Positions 1 through 9,054 of a stretch of DNA of 64,000 nucleotides are shown piece after piece (the stretch's first letter is position 1; each line of letters opens with the position of its first letter). Location of the stretch: NCBI RefSeq assembly GCF_012070565.1, contig NZ_JAAQRO010000024.1:62001-126000 (forward strand). Direction: 5' to 3'. This DNA comes from Anaerosporobacter faecicola (lineage in GTDB: Bacteria; Bacillota; Clostridia; Lachnospirales; Lachnospiraceae). Under the pieces are notes generated by a model that searched no databases, was not told where the DNA came from, and saw only the letters and a program-made list of their open reading frames with translations. Made by a program: the position numbers and the translations under genes.

Positions 1-3
1 CTA

Positions 4-1155
4 TCATTTTGTTGTGATTCTAAATGTCATCTCTGTCATACTTATCATTATAATAATAAAAATAAAGAGATAGATCGGAAGTATTGCGAAGCTGCTTACA
101 TTACCCAGAAGTCCAAACAACGGTGGTATAAATGTCGAACCGACATAGGCGCTTGCCATCTGAATCCCGATAATCGCTCCGGAATTCTCTGCGCCGAAAT
201 TATTCGGTGTGGAATGAATAATGCAGGGATAGATTGGCGCGCAACCAAATCCAATAACAATAAATCCTGCAAGTGAGACACTTGGACTTGCCGTAGGAAT
301 GAGCAAGGAAAAAATCCCACAGGATAAAATACAAGTACCAAGAAGAATCATCTTTCTATCGCCCAGCTTATTCATAATAAAACCACTTAAGAATCTACCA
401 ACGGTTATTCCTATATAAAACAGGGAAGCAAATCTGGCCGCTCGATCTGTAGTTATTCCTTTAACTTCAACCAGATAGGTACTCGCCCAATACATTGCAG
501 TTGCTTCCGCAGCGCAATATGCGAAAAAGCCAATCAAAAGGTAAGGAACTCCCTTGATTTTCAGTGCATGGATTAACCCGATACTTTTTGCATTGTCTTC
601 AACATTTTTTCCATTGGCATTCCAGACCGGGAGCGTAGCAAGGAGAAGAAGACCAATACAAATTTGAATAAAAGCAACAATGCGGTATCCATTGTTCCAA
701 GTGGAATTTGTCAACGCATAACTCATAACAAATGGACTGACAATCGCTCCAACACCCCAAAAACAATGCAGCCAACTCATATGTTTTGAAGTGTAGTGAA
801 GAGCAACATAATTATTCAGAGCCGCATCAATTGCCCCAGCACCAAGACCACAAGGAATTGCGAATATAAGGAGCATAAAGAATTGGTTTGAAAAGGAAAA
901 ACCAAATAAAGCAATTGCCGTAAGGAATACACTGATTACCGTTACAATACGAGTGCCGAGCTTTCTTGTCAACTTATCTGACAGAAGACTTGATACAATC
1001 GTTCCTCCTGATATGACCATAGAAAGAATACCCATAAATGATATAGGAACATTTAAGTCATTATGTATAGCAGGCCATCCCGATCCAAGAAGCGAATCGG
1101 GAAGTCCAAGGCTGATAAAAGCTATATAGATTATTGCAAGTAAAAGTGAGTACAT
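4..1155 (-). CDS. MFS transporter
   Basis: A 383-residue polytopic membrane protein with about twelve hydrophobic segments. It begins with a transmembrane helix and a GLPDSLLGSGWP stretch typical of major facilitator proteins of the sugar/FucP-like or YfmO-like type. A DKLTRKLGTR loop after the second helix is the usual MFS cytoplasmic motif A position, and NKLGDRK repeats it in the second half, so both six-helix halves are present. The length is normal for the family. The start is an ATG with GGAG about nine bases upstream. The gene stands alone: the next gene on this strand, an ABC exporter, begins far upstream with its own context. The substrate cannot be read from the sequence. Confidence 0.85.
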   Translation of the reverse strand: MYSLLLAIIYIAFISLGLPDSLLGSGWPAIHNDLNVPISFMGILSMVISGGTIVSSLLSDKLTRKLGTRIVTVISVFLTAIALFGFSFSNQFFMLLIFAIPCGLGAGAIDAALNNYVALHYTSKHMSWLHCFWGVGAIVSPFVMSYALTNSTWNNGYRIVAFIQICIGLLLLATLPVWNANGKNVEDNAKSIGLIHALKIKGVPYLLIGFFAYCAAEATAMYWASTYLVEVKGITTDRAARFASLFYIGITVGRFLSGFIMNKLGDRKMILLGTCILSCGIFSLLIPTASPSVSLAGFIVIGFGCAPIYPCIIHSTPNNFGAENSGAIIGIQMASAYVGSTFIPPLFGLLGNVSSFAILPIYLFIFIIIMISMTEMTFRITTK

Positions 1156-1284
1156 TCTTTTTTCTCCAATTTCTGATTTGTGATTTTATTTTTGATAATA
1201 ACAATAACACCTTCTAAGCGCCGTCAAACCAACTGTCTTTAACTCCACCATTTGAGTGGTGCTTTTTGTAAGGCTGTTTCTCAT

Positions 1285-3360
1285 TTATTGCAACTGCAAC
1301 TCATACAGCTTCTTATAGATTCCATCTTGATTTAGCAATTCCTGGTGGGTTCCTCTTTCTCGAATTCTACCTTTATGCATTACCATGATCTGATCGGCAT
1401 GTTGTATAGTTGACAGGCGGTGGGCTACCATTATGGTGGTTCGGTCGCTCATTAATTTTTCTAAGGCTTCCTGGATTAACTGTTCCGTCTCCGTATCAAT
1501 ATTTGCCGTTGCCTCATCCATAACAAGAATCTTCGGATCAAATGCTAACGTTCTAGCGAAAGATAACAATTGTCGCTGTCCAGCGGATAACGTTGCTCCT
1601 CTTTCCGTAACAGGTTCATCGTATCCATTCTCTAACTTCTGAATAAATGCATCGGCATTCACATAGCGGGCAGCTTCTTCCACTTTTGTTTCAGAGATTT
1701 CTTCACTTCGAAGGCGAATATTGCTTTTAATATCTCCAGTAAATAAGAATACGTCTTGTTGTACCTGGCCAATTGCACCACGTAGCACATCAAGGTCAAT
1801 TTCTTTAATATTTACGCCATCCATAAGGATTTCACCCTTTTGAATGTCATAATATCGTCCAATCAAATTTAATATGGAGGATTTTCCTGCTCCCGTTGCA
1901 CCAACAAAAGCAACCTTCTCACCTGGTTCAATTACGAAGCTAACATCTTTTAAAATCCAGTCTTCCTCAATATAGGCAAACCACACATGCTTGAACTCAA
2001 TCCGTCCATGAACGGCTGGTAAAGTAACTGGATTGCTTGTATTCTTCACAGTAATTTCTTCATCTAGTATGGTAAAGATCTTTTCTGCAGAAGCCATTGC
2101 CGACTGTAAGGTACTGAACTGTTCTGCAATTTCTTGAATCGGTTCAAAGAAGGACCCAATATACTGGATAAAGATATATAACGTACCGATTGAGATCAAT
2201 CCACGGAAATACGACCGCCCTCCTGCCCATATTATAATAACTAGGGCAAACACGGACAATAGATAGATTGCCGGACGGAAGATTGCAAATACCATCATTT
2301 CACGGTAATTTGCCTTATATAGATCTCTACTCTTCCCTTCAAATTCCTTGTATTTTTCTTGTTCTCTAGCAAAAATCTGAATTAATTTCATTCCTGATAT
2401 ATGCTCTGACAGGTAGGTATTAATGGCAGTCAATTTTGTCCTAGCAATTCGGTATGTCGCTCTTGATATCTTCTTGAATAAGAAAGTGAGGAATACGATA
2501 AACGGAAGCAGGATAAATGCATATAGAGACATTCGGATATTAATACTTAGCATAACAGCTGCTAGCCCGATGATCTTTACCAAGTTCTTAAACAGTTTGA
2601 CTAAAATGTTGGTATACATCTCGTTCAAAGCTTCCACATCATTGGTGGCTCTTGTTACAATCCGTCCCACTGGTGTAACATCAAAAAAATGTAAGGATAA
2701 TTTATGAATGTGTTCAAAAACTTCCTGTCGAATATTGTAGATAATGTTTTGACCTGTTAACTGTAGCAACCATGTTTGAGCAAAATTACAACCAAAACTT
2801 GCTAGTAAGATTACAAGGTAGAGAATTGCAATCCTCTTAATTCCTGCAAAATCTTGTCTTCGCAACTCTTTCAACTGCTGCTTATGAAGAAGTTTTCCTG
2901 CATAGTCTGTTCCATCTATGGTAATGGTTAGTTCTCCATCCCCTAACGTAGCTGTTTTATTTAGTTGTTCTGGATTATTGGATAGCTCCTTCTGGATTGT
3001 TTTCGTAACATTTTCAAACATATAATACTGGTCTTTATAGAGATATAATTGGTAATACGTTCTATTTCCCGTTTCCATCTCTTGTTTTGAGAATTTTCGG
3101 CTAAGATAGATTTCTCCATACGAAACTGCCCCTTTCTGCATCTTCTCCACTTGGATATAGGGGCGGTCATATCCATCAATATACGTGTCAATGGCATCAC
3201 CCACCAATACAGGGCGCAGCAACTCGAAACCAGTTATTGCGAGCACGAGAAGGAATACCACCATAATAGAACGCCAATACGGTTTGGCATAGCGAAGTAA
3301 TCTTCCAAGAACATTTCCTTTCATGCTCTTCTCCATATCTTCTTCAATTACTTGTTTCAC
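1285..3360 (-). CDS. ABC exporter, ATP-binding/permease half-transporter (second of pair)
   Basis: A 691-residue type I ABC exporter half-molecule: an N-terminal six-helix membrane domain and a C-terminal ATPase with Walker A GATGAGKSS, signature LSAGQ and Walker B ILVMDEATANID. The start is a GTG with AGGAGG seven bases upstream, only 11 bases after the stop of the partner gene, so the two are probably translated together as a heterodimer of the BmrCD/YheIH or LmrCD type. This partner carries about 100 extra residues between its first two helices (roughly residues 60-165, polar and probably extracellular), a known trait of one subunit in BmrCD-like pairs. Such heterodimers usually export drugs or peptides; the substrate is not visible here. 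Confidence 0.92.
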   Translation of the reverse strand: MKQVIEEDMEKSMKGNVLGRLLRYAKPYWRSIMVVFLLVLAITGFELLRPVLVGDAIDTYIDGYDRPYIQVEKMQKGAVSYGEIYLSRKFSKQEMETGNRTYYQLYLYKDQYYMFENVTKTIQKELSNNPEQLNKTATLGDGELTITIDGTDYAGKLLHKQQLKELRRQDFAGIKRIAILYLVILLASFGCNFAQTWLLQLTGQNIIYNIRQEVFEHIHKLSLHFFDVTPVGRIVTRATNDVEALNEMYTNILVKLFKNLVKIIGLAAVMLSINIRMSLYAFILLPFIVFLTFLFKKISRATYRIARTKLTAINTYLSEHISGMKLIQIFAREQEKYKEFEGKSRDLYKANYREMMVFAIFRPAIYLLSVFALVIIIWAGGRSYFRGLISIGTLYIFIQYIGSFFEPIQEIAEQFSTLQSAMASAEKIFTILDEEITVKNTSNPVTLPAVHGRIEFKHVWFAYIEEDWILKDVSFVIEPGEKVAFVGATGAGKSSILNLIGRYYDIQKGEILMDGVNIKEIDLDVLRGAIGQVQQDVFLFTGDIKSNIRLRSEEISETKVEEAARYVNADAFIQKLENGYDEPVTERGATLSAGQRQLLSFARTLAFDPKILVMDEATANIDTETEQLIQEALEKLMSDRTTIMVAHRLSTIQHADQIMVMHKGRIRERGTHQELLNQDGIYKKLYELQLQ

Positions 3361-3371
3361 CTTCTCACCTC

Positions 3372-5186
3372 CTACTGTTGTGCGACTAATTGTTTCTCTA
3401 ATTGTTGTTTATGATATAGGTTTGCATAGATTCCATTCTCGTTCATCAATGTCTCATGCGTTCCATACTCTGCTTTTTTACCCTCTTCCAAAACTAAGAT
3501 TCGATCTGCATTCTGTATGGTAGAGATTCTATGTGCTATGATAATAATCGTTTTATCCTTCTGGTGTTTTTTCAGATTTGACAGGATCTGTTCCTCCGTG
3601 TCGGTGTCTACCGCAGATAATGAATCATCTAAGATCAGTATTGGTGCTTCTTTCATTAATGCTCTGGCTATGGAGCTTCTCTGCTTCTGTCCACCAGATA
3701 AGGTTACGCCTCTTTCTCCAACAATGGTTCCGTATTGAAAAGGAAAATCCATAATATTGTCGTGAATACAAGCTTCTTTTGCTGCCTCTTCCATCTTCTC
3801 TTTGTCTTTTGATTCACTACCAAAGGCAATATTATTGCCCAAAGTATCAGAGAATAAAAAATTATCCTGTGGTACATACGCAATACTTTTCCGTAACTTA
3901 TCTAACGGAATCTTACGTATATCTATTCCATCAATCTGAATCATACCCTGTTCTGCATCATACATGCGAAGTAGTAGATTGGCCAATGTTGTCTTACCGC
4001 TTCCCGTTCGACCTAGAATGGCCAATGTGCTTCCTTTCTCAATGGTGAGAGATAGATCCTCAATGGCATTTCGATTCTGGTTATGGTAGGAAAAAGACAA
4101 GTGGTTAAATGTTATCTGCCCGTGTAAAGCACTAGCCTGCATTGTATTGTCCGCGTCTATCTCACTTATTTTAAGTTGATCTGCCAAACTCTTTCCCAAT
4201 TGTCCTTCTTCTGATTCATCAATAATTTCTGCCTTTTCAAGAAAAACTTTACGTATCCGTTTATAGGATGCCCTTCCCTGTGAGAAAAAGGTGATACTGT
4301 CACCCACTGCAATCATCGGCCACACCAACATATTAATATATTGGTTAAAAGCAATAAATCTTCCTAATGAAATCTCACCAATCATGGTCAGATAGCCACC
4401 ATAAAATAATGTAATAAGGCTGCTAAAACCAATAACCACATCAAGAAGCGGCATGACTGTTGCTTGTAATTTCACAACGCGCATATTCTTATCTTTGTTA
4501 TTCTTATTTGCCTTGGCAAATGCACGCATTTCTTTTCTTTCCTGTATAAATGCTTTAATCACACGAACACCTGAGATACTTTCCTGCACTTGATCGGTCA
4601 AATCAGAAAATGCCTGCTGCTTTTCACGGAAGCGCTTTTCCGCCTGTTTTCCATACCAGATTCCACCCCCAGCAATAAAGAATAAGGGTACAATCGCCAT
4701 TAATGTAAGTTTTAGATTAACGTGGGTGATCATCTTGCCAAGAACAAGAATGGTTAAAATCGTCGCATCAAATGTTGTAATTACCGCCGGACCAATAGAC
4801 ATACGTACTGCATTCAGATCATTGGTAAAATACGACATCAACTCACCTGTCTTGTTCTCATTAAAATAGCGCATGGATAATGTTTCTAAGTGCGCAAATA
4901 GATCATTTCTTATCTCACATTCAATTCTTCTTGCAGAACCAAATATAAAAAAACGCCATAAAAATCGTCCTATTGCCAAGAGCGCTCCTACCAGTAGAAT
5001 CTTACCGATTCCTTGCATTACTCCTTCCATTCCCATTGAATGACTCTGCAAGCCATCGGTAATCTCCCCTGTGAATTGTGGAATATATAAATTTAAGATA
5101 TCTACCACAAGTAATACAATGGCGCCCATTATATAGCGCCTTTTGTATCTCTTAATGTAGTACAGCAATGTATGTTTTTCTTTCAT
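3372..5186 (-). CDS. ABC exporter, ATP-binding/permease half-transporter (first of pair)
   Basis: A 604-residue ABC exporter half: a six-helix membrane domain, then an ATPase with Walker A GRTGSGKTT, signature LSGGQ and Walker B ILILDDSLSAVD. The Walker B aspartate is followed by D, not the catalytic glutamate, so this subunit probably has the degenerate nucleotide site; its partner downstream has DE at this position. That asymmetry is typical of heterodimeric exporters. The start chosen is the ATG at 5186, preceded by AAGGAGGG, rather than an in-frame start further upstream. It is the first gene of a two-gene operon. A multidrug or peptide export role is inferred from family knowledge only. 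Confidence 0.92.
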   Translation of the reverse strand: MKEKHTLLYYIKRYKRRYIMGAIVLLVVDILNLYIPQFTGEITDGLQSHSMGMEGVMQGIGKILLVGALLAIGRFLWRFFIFGSARRIECEIRNDLFAHLETLSMRYFNENKTGELMSYFTNDLNAVRMSIGPAVITTFDATILTILVLGKMITHVNLKLTLMAIVPLFFIAGGGIWYGKQAEKRFREKQQAFSDLTDQVQESISGVRVIKAFIQERKEMRAFAKANKNNKDKNMRVVKLQATVMPLLDVVIGFSSLITLFYGGYLTMIGEISLGRFIAFNQYINMLVWPMIAVGDSITFFSQGRASYKRIRKVFLEKAEIIDESEEGQLGKSLADQLKISEIDADNTMQASALHGQITFNHLSFSYHNQNRNAIEDLSLTIEKGSTLAILGRTGSGKTTLANLLLRMYDAEQGMIQIDGIDIRKIPLDKLRKSIAYVPQDNFLFSDTLGNNIAFGSESKDKEKMEEAAKEACIHDNIMDFPFQYGTIVGERGVTLSGGQKQRSSIARALMKEAPILILDDSLSAVDTDTEEQILSNLKKHQKDKTIIIIAHRISTIQNADRILVLEEGKKAEYGTHETLMNENGIYANLYHKQQLEKQLVAQQ

Positions 5187-5243
5187 AACCACCCTCCTTG
5201 CAGTATATTTTATTGCAGTTTGTGAAATCAATCCACATACACT

Positions 5244-5744
5244 TTACATATAATTGCTTCTTTTCTCCATTATTACAGTGTTGTGCCATCTTCCAAAACG
5301 GTCTCTGGCAATCTTCTCTCGATAACCAACTTGACGGAATCCACAACGTTCATGTACACGTATGCTTGCAACATTTTCCGCAATAATTGAAGAATATAAC
5401 GACCAGTAGCCCTTTTTCTCTGAGTCAACAATTAAAGTCTTCAATAAGGTTGTTCCAATCTTACAATTCTTATAAGAACTGTCCACATATAAACTAACCT
5501 CAACAACGCCTTTGTATACCTCTCTTTTTGATGTAGCTGCAAGAACAACAAAACCAACAACCAGATCATCCATAACCGCTACTAATCGACAATCTTTTAA
5601 ATGATTTTGGTCCCATTCTTCATAGTTCGGACATTCTGTTTGAAATGTAGATATATTTGTTTCTAATCCTTGGGTATAGATTTCACTTACCCGTTCCCAG
5701 TCTTTTTCTTCCATTCTACGAATAATACATTTGCTACCAGCCAT
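5244..5744 (-). CDS. GNAT family N-acetyltransferase (phosphinothricin acetyltransferase-like)
   Basis: A 166-residue protein with the GNAT fold order: an N-terminal IIRRMEEKDWERVSEIY strand-helix, a central VVEVSLYVDSSYKNCKIGTTLL segment at the acetyl-CoA pyrophosphate-binding position, and a C-terminal ASIRVHERCGFRQVGY stretch shared by the phosphinothricin/methionine sulfoximine acetyltransferase group. The usual Q/RxxGxG/A loop is slightly degenerate (NCKIGT). It probably acetylates a small amine or amino-acid analogue in the cytoplasm. It lies just upstream of the ABC exporter pair on the same strand, 57 bases from the next start, so co-transcription is possible. The substrate is unknown. 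Confidence 0.82.
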   Translation of the reverse strand: MAGSKCIIRRMEEKDWERVSEIYTQGLETNISTFQTECPNYEEWDQNHLKDCRLVAVMDDLVVGFVVLAATSKREVYKGVVEVSLYVDSSYKNCKIGTTLLKTLIVDSEKKGYWSLYSSIIAENVASIRVHERCGFRQVGYREKIARDRFGRWHNTVIMEKRSNYM

Positions 5745-5911
5745 ATTTTATCCTCCTCGTACTTTACATTCTTTCTTTTCATCATAAACTAATATTAACA
5801 GTAGGAACCCTATATTCTATCTTATCACAATTTGAATAAGATTGGGATAGACTATCTTCTCATCTTATTCCTTCCTTTTGTCATAAATTAACGAAATAAA
5901 ACCGCCTACCC

Positions 5912-5952
5912 AAAAAAACTCCTCTTCCATGCCAGCACAGAAGAAGAGTTTT
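5912..5952 (-). terminator. Rho-independent terminator
   Basis: On the minus strand a 13-base stem (AAAACTCTTCTTC pairing with GAAGAGGAGTTTT, one G-U pair) with a 12-base loop runs into a run of seven T. It lies about 130 bases downstream of the small gene at 6082-6351 and would end the LuxR-regulator transcript. The rest of the 5745-6081 interval has no convincing gene, only the promoter region for the GNAT gene and a 27-codon reading frame without a ribosome-binding site. Confidence 0.75.
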
Positions 5953-6081
5953 CTTTCAAACCTTTATTTCACCACTATTCTATTTCCTAATCACTTTCGT
6001 TTTCACGCTGCTCCAGTTGCTATAAGGTGATGGATATTTTCCTATGTAAATAACTCCTTTCATGGTTTATACAAGATCAAA

Positions 6082-6351
6082 CTATGGTTCAATGATCATA
6101 TGCCCAACGTCATTTAATATATATTCACCATAATCTAATACAAATTGTGCCAGGCGAAACCTTGCAAATACCTCTTCTATCTGCTCTGTTTTCATTACAA
6201 TTGCAGTCAGCCACTTATCATCTGTGATACCTTTTTCAATTGATCTTACAATATAGGTATCCTCTTTTTTTACCACAGTTTTATCATCATCTATTTGAAG
6301 CTGGTATCCATTGTTCGTCTTTTTCACTATAACTTCTGGTTTCCAATTCAT
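6082..6351 (-). CDS. Small hypothetical protein downstream of LuxR-type regulator
   Basis: An 89-residue soluble protein that I do not recognise. It has no signal peptide, membrane segment or cysteine motif. The first half looks like beta strands (VIVKKTNNGYQLQIDDD) and the second like helices (EQIEEVFARFRLAQFVLDYGEYILND). The ATG has GGAAAGGGA ten bases upstream. It begins 42 bases after the stop of the large LuxR-type regulator on the same strand and precedes a terminator, so the two form an operon. A role as partner or target of that regulator is inference from position only. Confidence 0.7.
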   Translation of the reverse strand: MNWKPEVIVKKTNNGYQLQIDDDKTVVKKEDTYIVRSIEKGITDDKWLTAIVMKTEQIEEVFARFRLAQFVLDYGEYILNDVGHMIIEP

Positions 6352-6393
6352 ATTGATAGTCCCTTTCCTTAAGTACGTTATTTTATTATTCCC

Positions 6394-8763
6394 TTACAGA
6401 TTTAGTCCTAATTTCACCGCCTCGCGTTCAGCATCTGCTCGATTTTTTACCCCTAGTTTGCGATAAATATTGCGGTTATGGAATTTGATTGTACTAGTCG
6501 TACATACACATATATTACAAATCTCTTCTGTACTGGCTCCGCTGCATAGCAATTTTAAGATTCTCTTTTCTGTTTCTGTAAGTGGTTCCTTTAACATGGA
6601 TTCCTCTTTCAGATAGTCAGGGTACCATACGGCCATTTGGCTTACTTCATTTTTCAAACGCTTCAAATAATCCTTTTTTATTGCAGGATCTGTTACTTTA
6701 TCAAGTAACGGTTTTACTGCAGCTCCCTCTTTGACAATCACCTTTATAAAATGATATCGTTGGGCTTTCATAAGTGCACCCATAAATGTATCCAACCAAC
6801 TCTGTTCTCCCATACGATACAAAATAATTGCTTTTAAGACCTGATTTTCCATCCAGTAATAATGTCTTTCGTACTGTGTAAAGTAAACATCTAGCCGCTC
6901 AATAAGACTTAATGCTTCCTCTTTTCTCCCCAAGGAGATCAGTGCTCGCACTTTATTAATATAATGGTATCGGTCTAAGATGCAAAATGCAATTTTCTCA
7001 TCTGGTGCAGTATTAATCCATACTTTTGCTTCTTGTGTATTTCCTTTCATCAATTCCAACCACATATGAAAGGTAGCAATATTAGGAAGTAACTGTTCTG
7101 CTTTCTCAATCTTGACTTTTTCCATAAAAGACTGTAGTAGATTCTCTCCAATAGAAAGTTGTCCATTTGCTAGATGTTCTTGAATCATCAACCCCAGCGC
7201 TGCAAAACACATCTCTATCTTTCCGCTAGTATCGGACATCATATAGCCCGTGTTCAGCCTTGTCATGATTTCGTAACTTGGCATTGTTCCTTTTTCAAAT
7301 CCACTCTCCGCCAAACTAATATTCACAAGCCCCACACCATATTCTCCAAGGACCAATTCAATTGGGTACTTCAACAGAATCGCTAATTCTTTATCACTTT
7401 TGCTCCACTCACAAAAATCCAATCCACCATTCATAATGGAAGGCATATTGCTTGTTACTGAGAATTCAGGCAGTCTGACACCTTTGTTTTTCATCATAAC
7501 TGCTGCATTCATAAGGATCTTAACCATACCATGAATTCCCCGATGTGGCAATGCAATGTTTAGATAGGCTATTTGAACTTTTGCCTCTTTTTGTTTTGTA
7601 CTTCCCTTTTCTGCGTTTTTTTCATAGTCTTCTAAGATTTCAAACCATTCTTCTGATTTATCCTTTTGTAATGTTAGTGAATATAGCATACACAAACCAC
7701 TTATTAATATAGGTGATTTCATTACCGTCTCTTTAGGTAATGATAGATAATACTCCCTCGTTTCAAAAAAATGTGCTGTTCCAGGATGTTTCATTGCATT
7801 TTGAATCAGCAAAGATGAAATCTTATCCTCTGCTCCAACTTGTTTATAACAGTACAGTGCATCTTCAATATGATTATGTAATTGATAATATAACGCTGCT
7901 CGCTCATAATTCTCTTTTTTTTCTTTTTCCGAATATACCATGTTCTGTTTCCATTTTAAGTATAACCGGAGTGGTTTTCTATACATGTAATTCTTCTCAT
8001 CTAACTTTGTTAAAAAAGTTCCTACTTCCATTGCCTTCTCAAAAAGCAAGGGAATACGATTATTTCCTGTAATTGTCTCAGCCATCTCCACTGTAAAAGT
8101 CTCGTACTGGCATAGTGCTAGTAATACTTGACGCATCTCCTCGTCCCACTTATCGTAGAATGCAATATCATAATAATGAAATAGATCCAATCTAGTTGCC
8201 TCGAGAATTACTTGGTTATAAAGTTCTCCTCCTGCCAAATGACTGGCTACAAAGATCATACTGAGTGGATGTCCTAAAACGTCTTCCATAATTTGTTTAG
8301 TCTGCTCCTGTGGTAACTCAATGCCTCTACTCTCTAGAAAGGTTTTCATCTCTGTATTGGTAAAAGCTAAATCTCTCTCATCTGCTAGTAAAAAATGGTT
8401 CTCTACTGACGTAACTTGTAGCCAGGAAGGAACCTTACTTCTTCCTATAAGAATGATCTGCTTCCTACTCTTACGGATTATATTCCTTATGTATTCCTTT
8501 GAATACGGATCTGTTATCCATGAGATATCATCAATCACGATCGTTTTTTGTGCAATCTCTTTCATATCTGGCATTTCAGATAAAGATCCAGAACTTCCAC
8601 TTAACAGCAGATACGTTTTTTTTCGGAGGTAGTAACCTACTGCCGCAGTTTTTCCAAATCCAACAGCGCCTGATATATATATTACTCTATGCGAATTCTC
8701 TGCTTCCTTCAACTTTTTATAAATTGCTGAAACTTTAATATATTCTGAATCCAGTGACGTCAC
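6394..8763 (-). CDS. LuxR-family transcriptional regulator with N-terminal STAND ATPase (MalT-like)
   Basis: A 789-residue regulator. The N-terminus has a P-loop (GAVGFGKTA, residues 32-40) and a Walker B-like IVIDDISW. The middle is a long helical region of about 450 residues that resembles TPR-type sensor repeats. The C-terminal 60 residues form a LuxR/GerE helix-turn-helix (LTETEKRILKLL, then TSTIKFHNRNIYRKLGVKNR). This layout matches MalT-type signal-transduction ATPases, which bind a ligand, oligomerise with ATP and activate transcription. The start appears to be GTG directly after a G-rich ribosome-binding site, which is unusually close. An 89-residue gene follows. The ligand and target genes are unknown. 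Confidence 0.88.
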   Translation of the reverse strand: MTSLDSEYIKVSAIYKKLKEAENSHRVIYISGAVGFGKTAAVGYYLRKKTYLLLSGSSGSLSEMPDMKEIAQKTIVIDDISWITDPYSKEYIRNIIRKSRKQIILIGRSKVPSWLQVTSVENHFLLADERDLAFTNTEMKTFLESRGIELPQEQTKQIMEDVLGHPLSMIFVASHLAGGELYNQVILEATRLDLFHYYDIAFYDKWDEEMRQVLLALCQYETFTVEMAETITGNNRIPLLFEKAMEVGTFLTKLDEKNYMYRKPLRLYLKWKQNMVYSEKEKKENYERAALYYQLHNHIEDALYCYKQVGAEDKISSLLIQNAMKHPGTAHFFETREYYLSLPKETVMKSPILISGLCMLYSLTLQKDKSEEWFEILEDYEKNAEKGSTKQKEAKVQIAYLNIALPHRGIHGMVKILMNAAVMMKNKGVRLPEFSVTSNMPSIMNGGLDFCEWSKSDKELAILLKYPIELVLGEYGVGLVNISLAESGFEKGTMPSYEIMTRLNTGYMMSDTSGKIEMCFAALGLMIQEHLANGQLSIGENLLQSFMEKVKIEKAEQLLPNIATFHMWLELMKGNTQEAKVWINTAPDEKIAFCILDRYHYINKVRALISLGRKEEALSLIERLDVYFTQYERHYYWMENQVLKAIILYRMGEQSWLDTFMGALMKAQRYHFIKVIVKEGAAVKPLLDKVTDPAIKKDYLKRLKNEVSQMAVWYPDYLKEESMLKEPLTETEKRILKLLCSGASTEEICNICVCTTSTIKFHNRNIYRKLGVKNRADAEREAVKLGLNL

Positions 8764-8936
8764 CCCCCTCTTTTCGTTCCCCTCACTATTTCTCTATTTA
8801 CATTTTATCACTGTATTTGGTATTTGTGAACTAATCCCAAGTATAGCATTTTAAAATTTAAATAAATATGTAATAAATTGTTACTGATAATATTTAATTA
8901 AAACCCTCTCCTCTCTAATTTATAATCAAAAGAAAG

Positions 8937-8976
8937 GAACCATACACAAATCTCTTTTCCACTTGCATATGGTTCC
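8937..8976 (-). terminator. Rho-independent terminator after the phospholipase D-like gene
   Basis: On the minus strand GGAACCATATGCAA pairs with TTGTGTATGGTTCC (two mismatches) across a short loop and is followed by TTTCTTTT. It sits about 80 bases past the stop of the gene at 9055-10506. The remainder of 8764-9054 holds no gene that I can see. Confidence 0.7.
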
Positions 8977-9054
8977 CTAATGTTTAATTCTAAACCTTAC
9001 CTCTTGTTATATACACAATCCGTACTTCACGGGTACATATGCATCGTTCTTTGA

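Noticed and set aside
5980-6063. A 27-codon minus-strand frame starting MKGVIYIGKYPSPY
   Set aside because: No ribosome-binding site precedes it, and it lies between the end of the 89-residue gene and its terminator.
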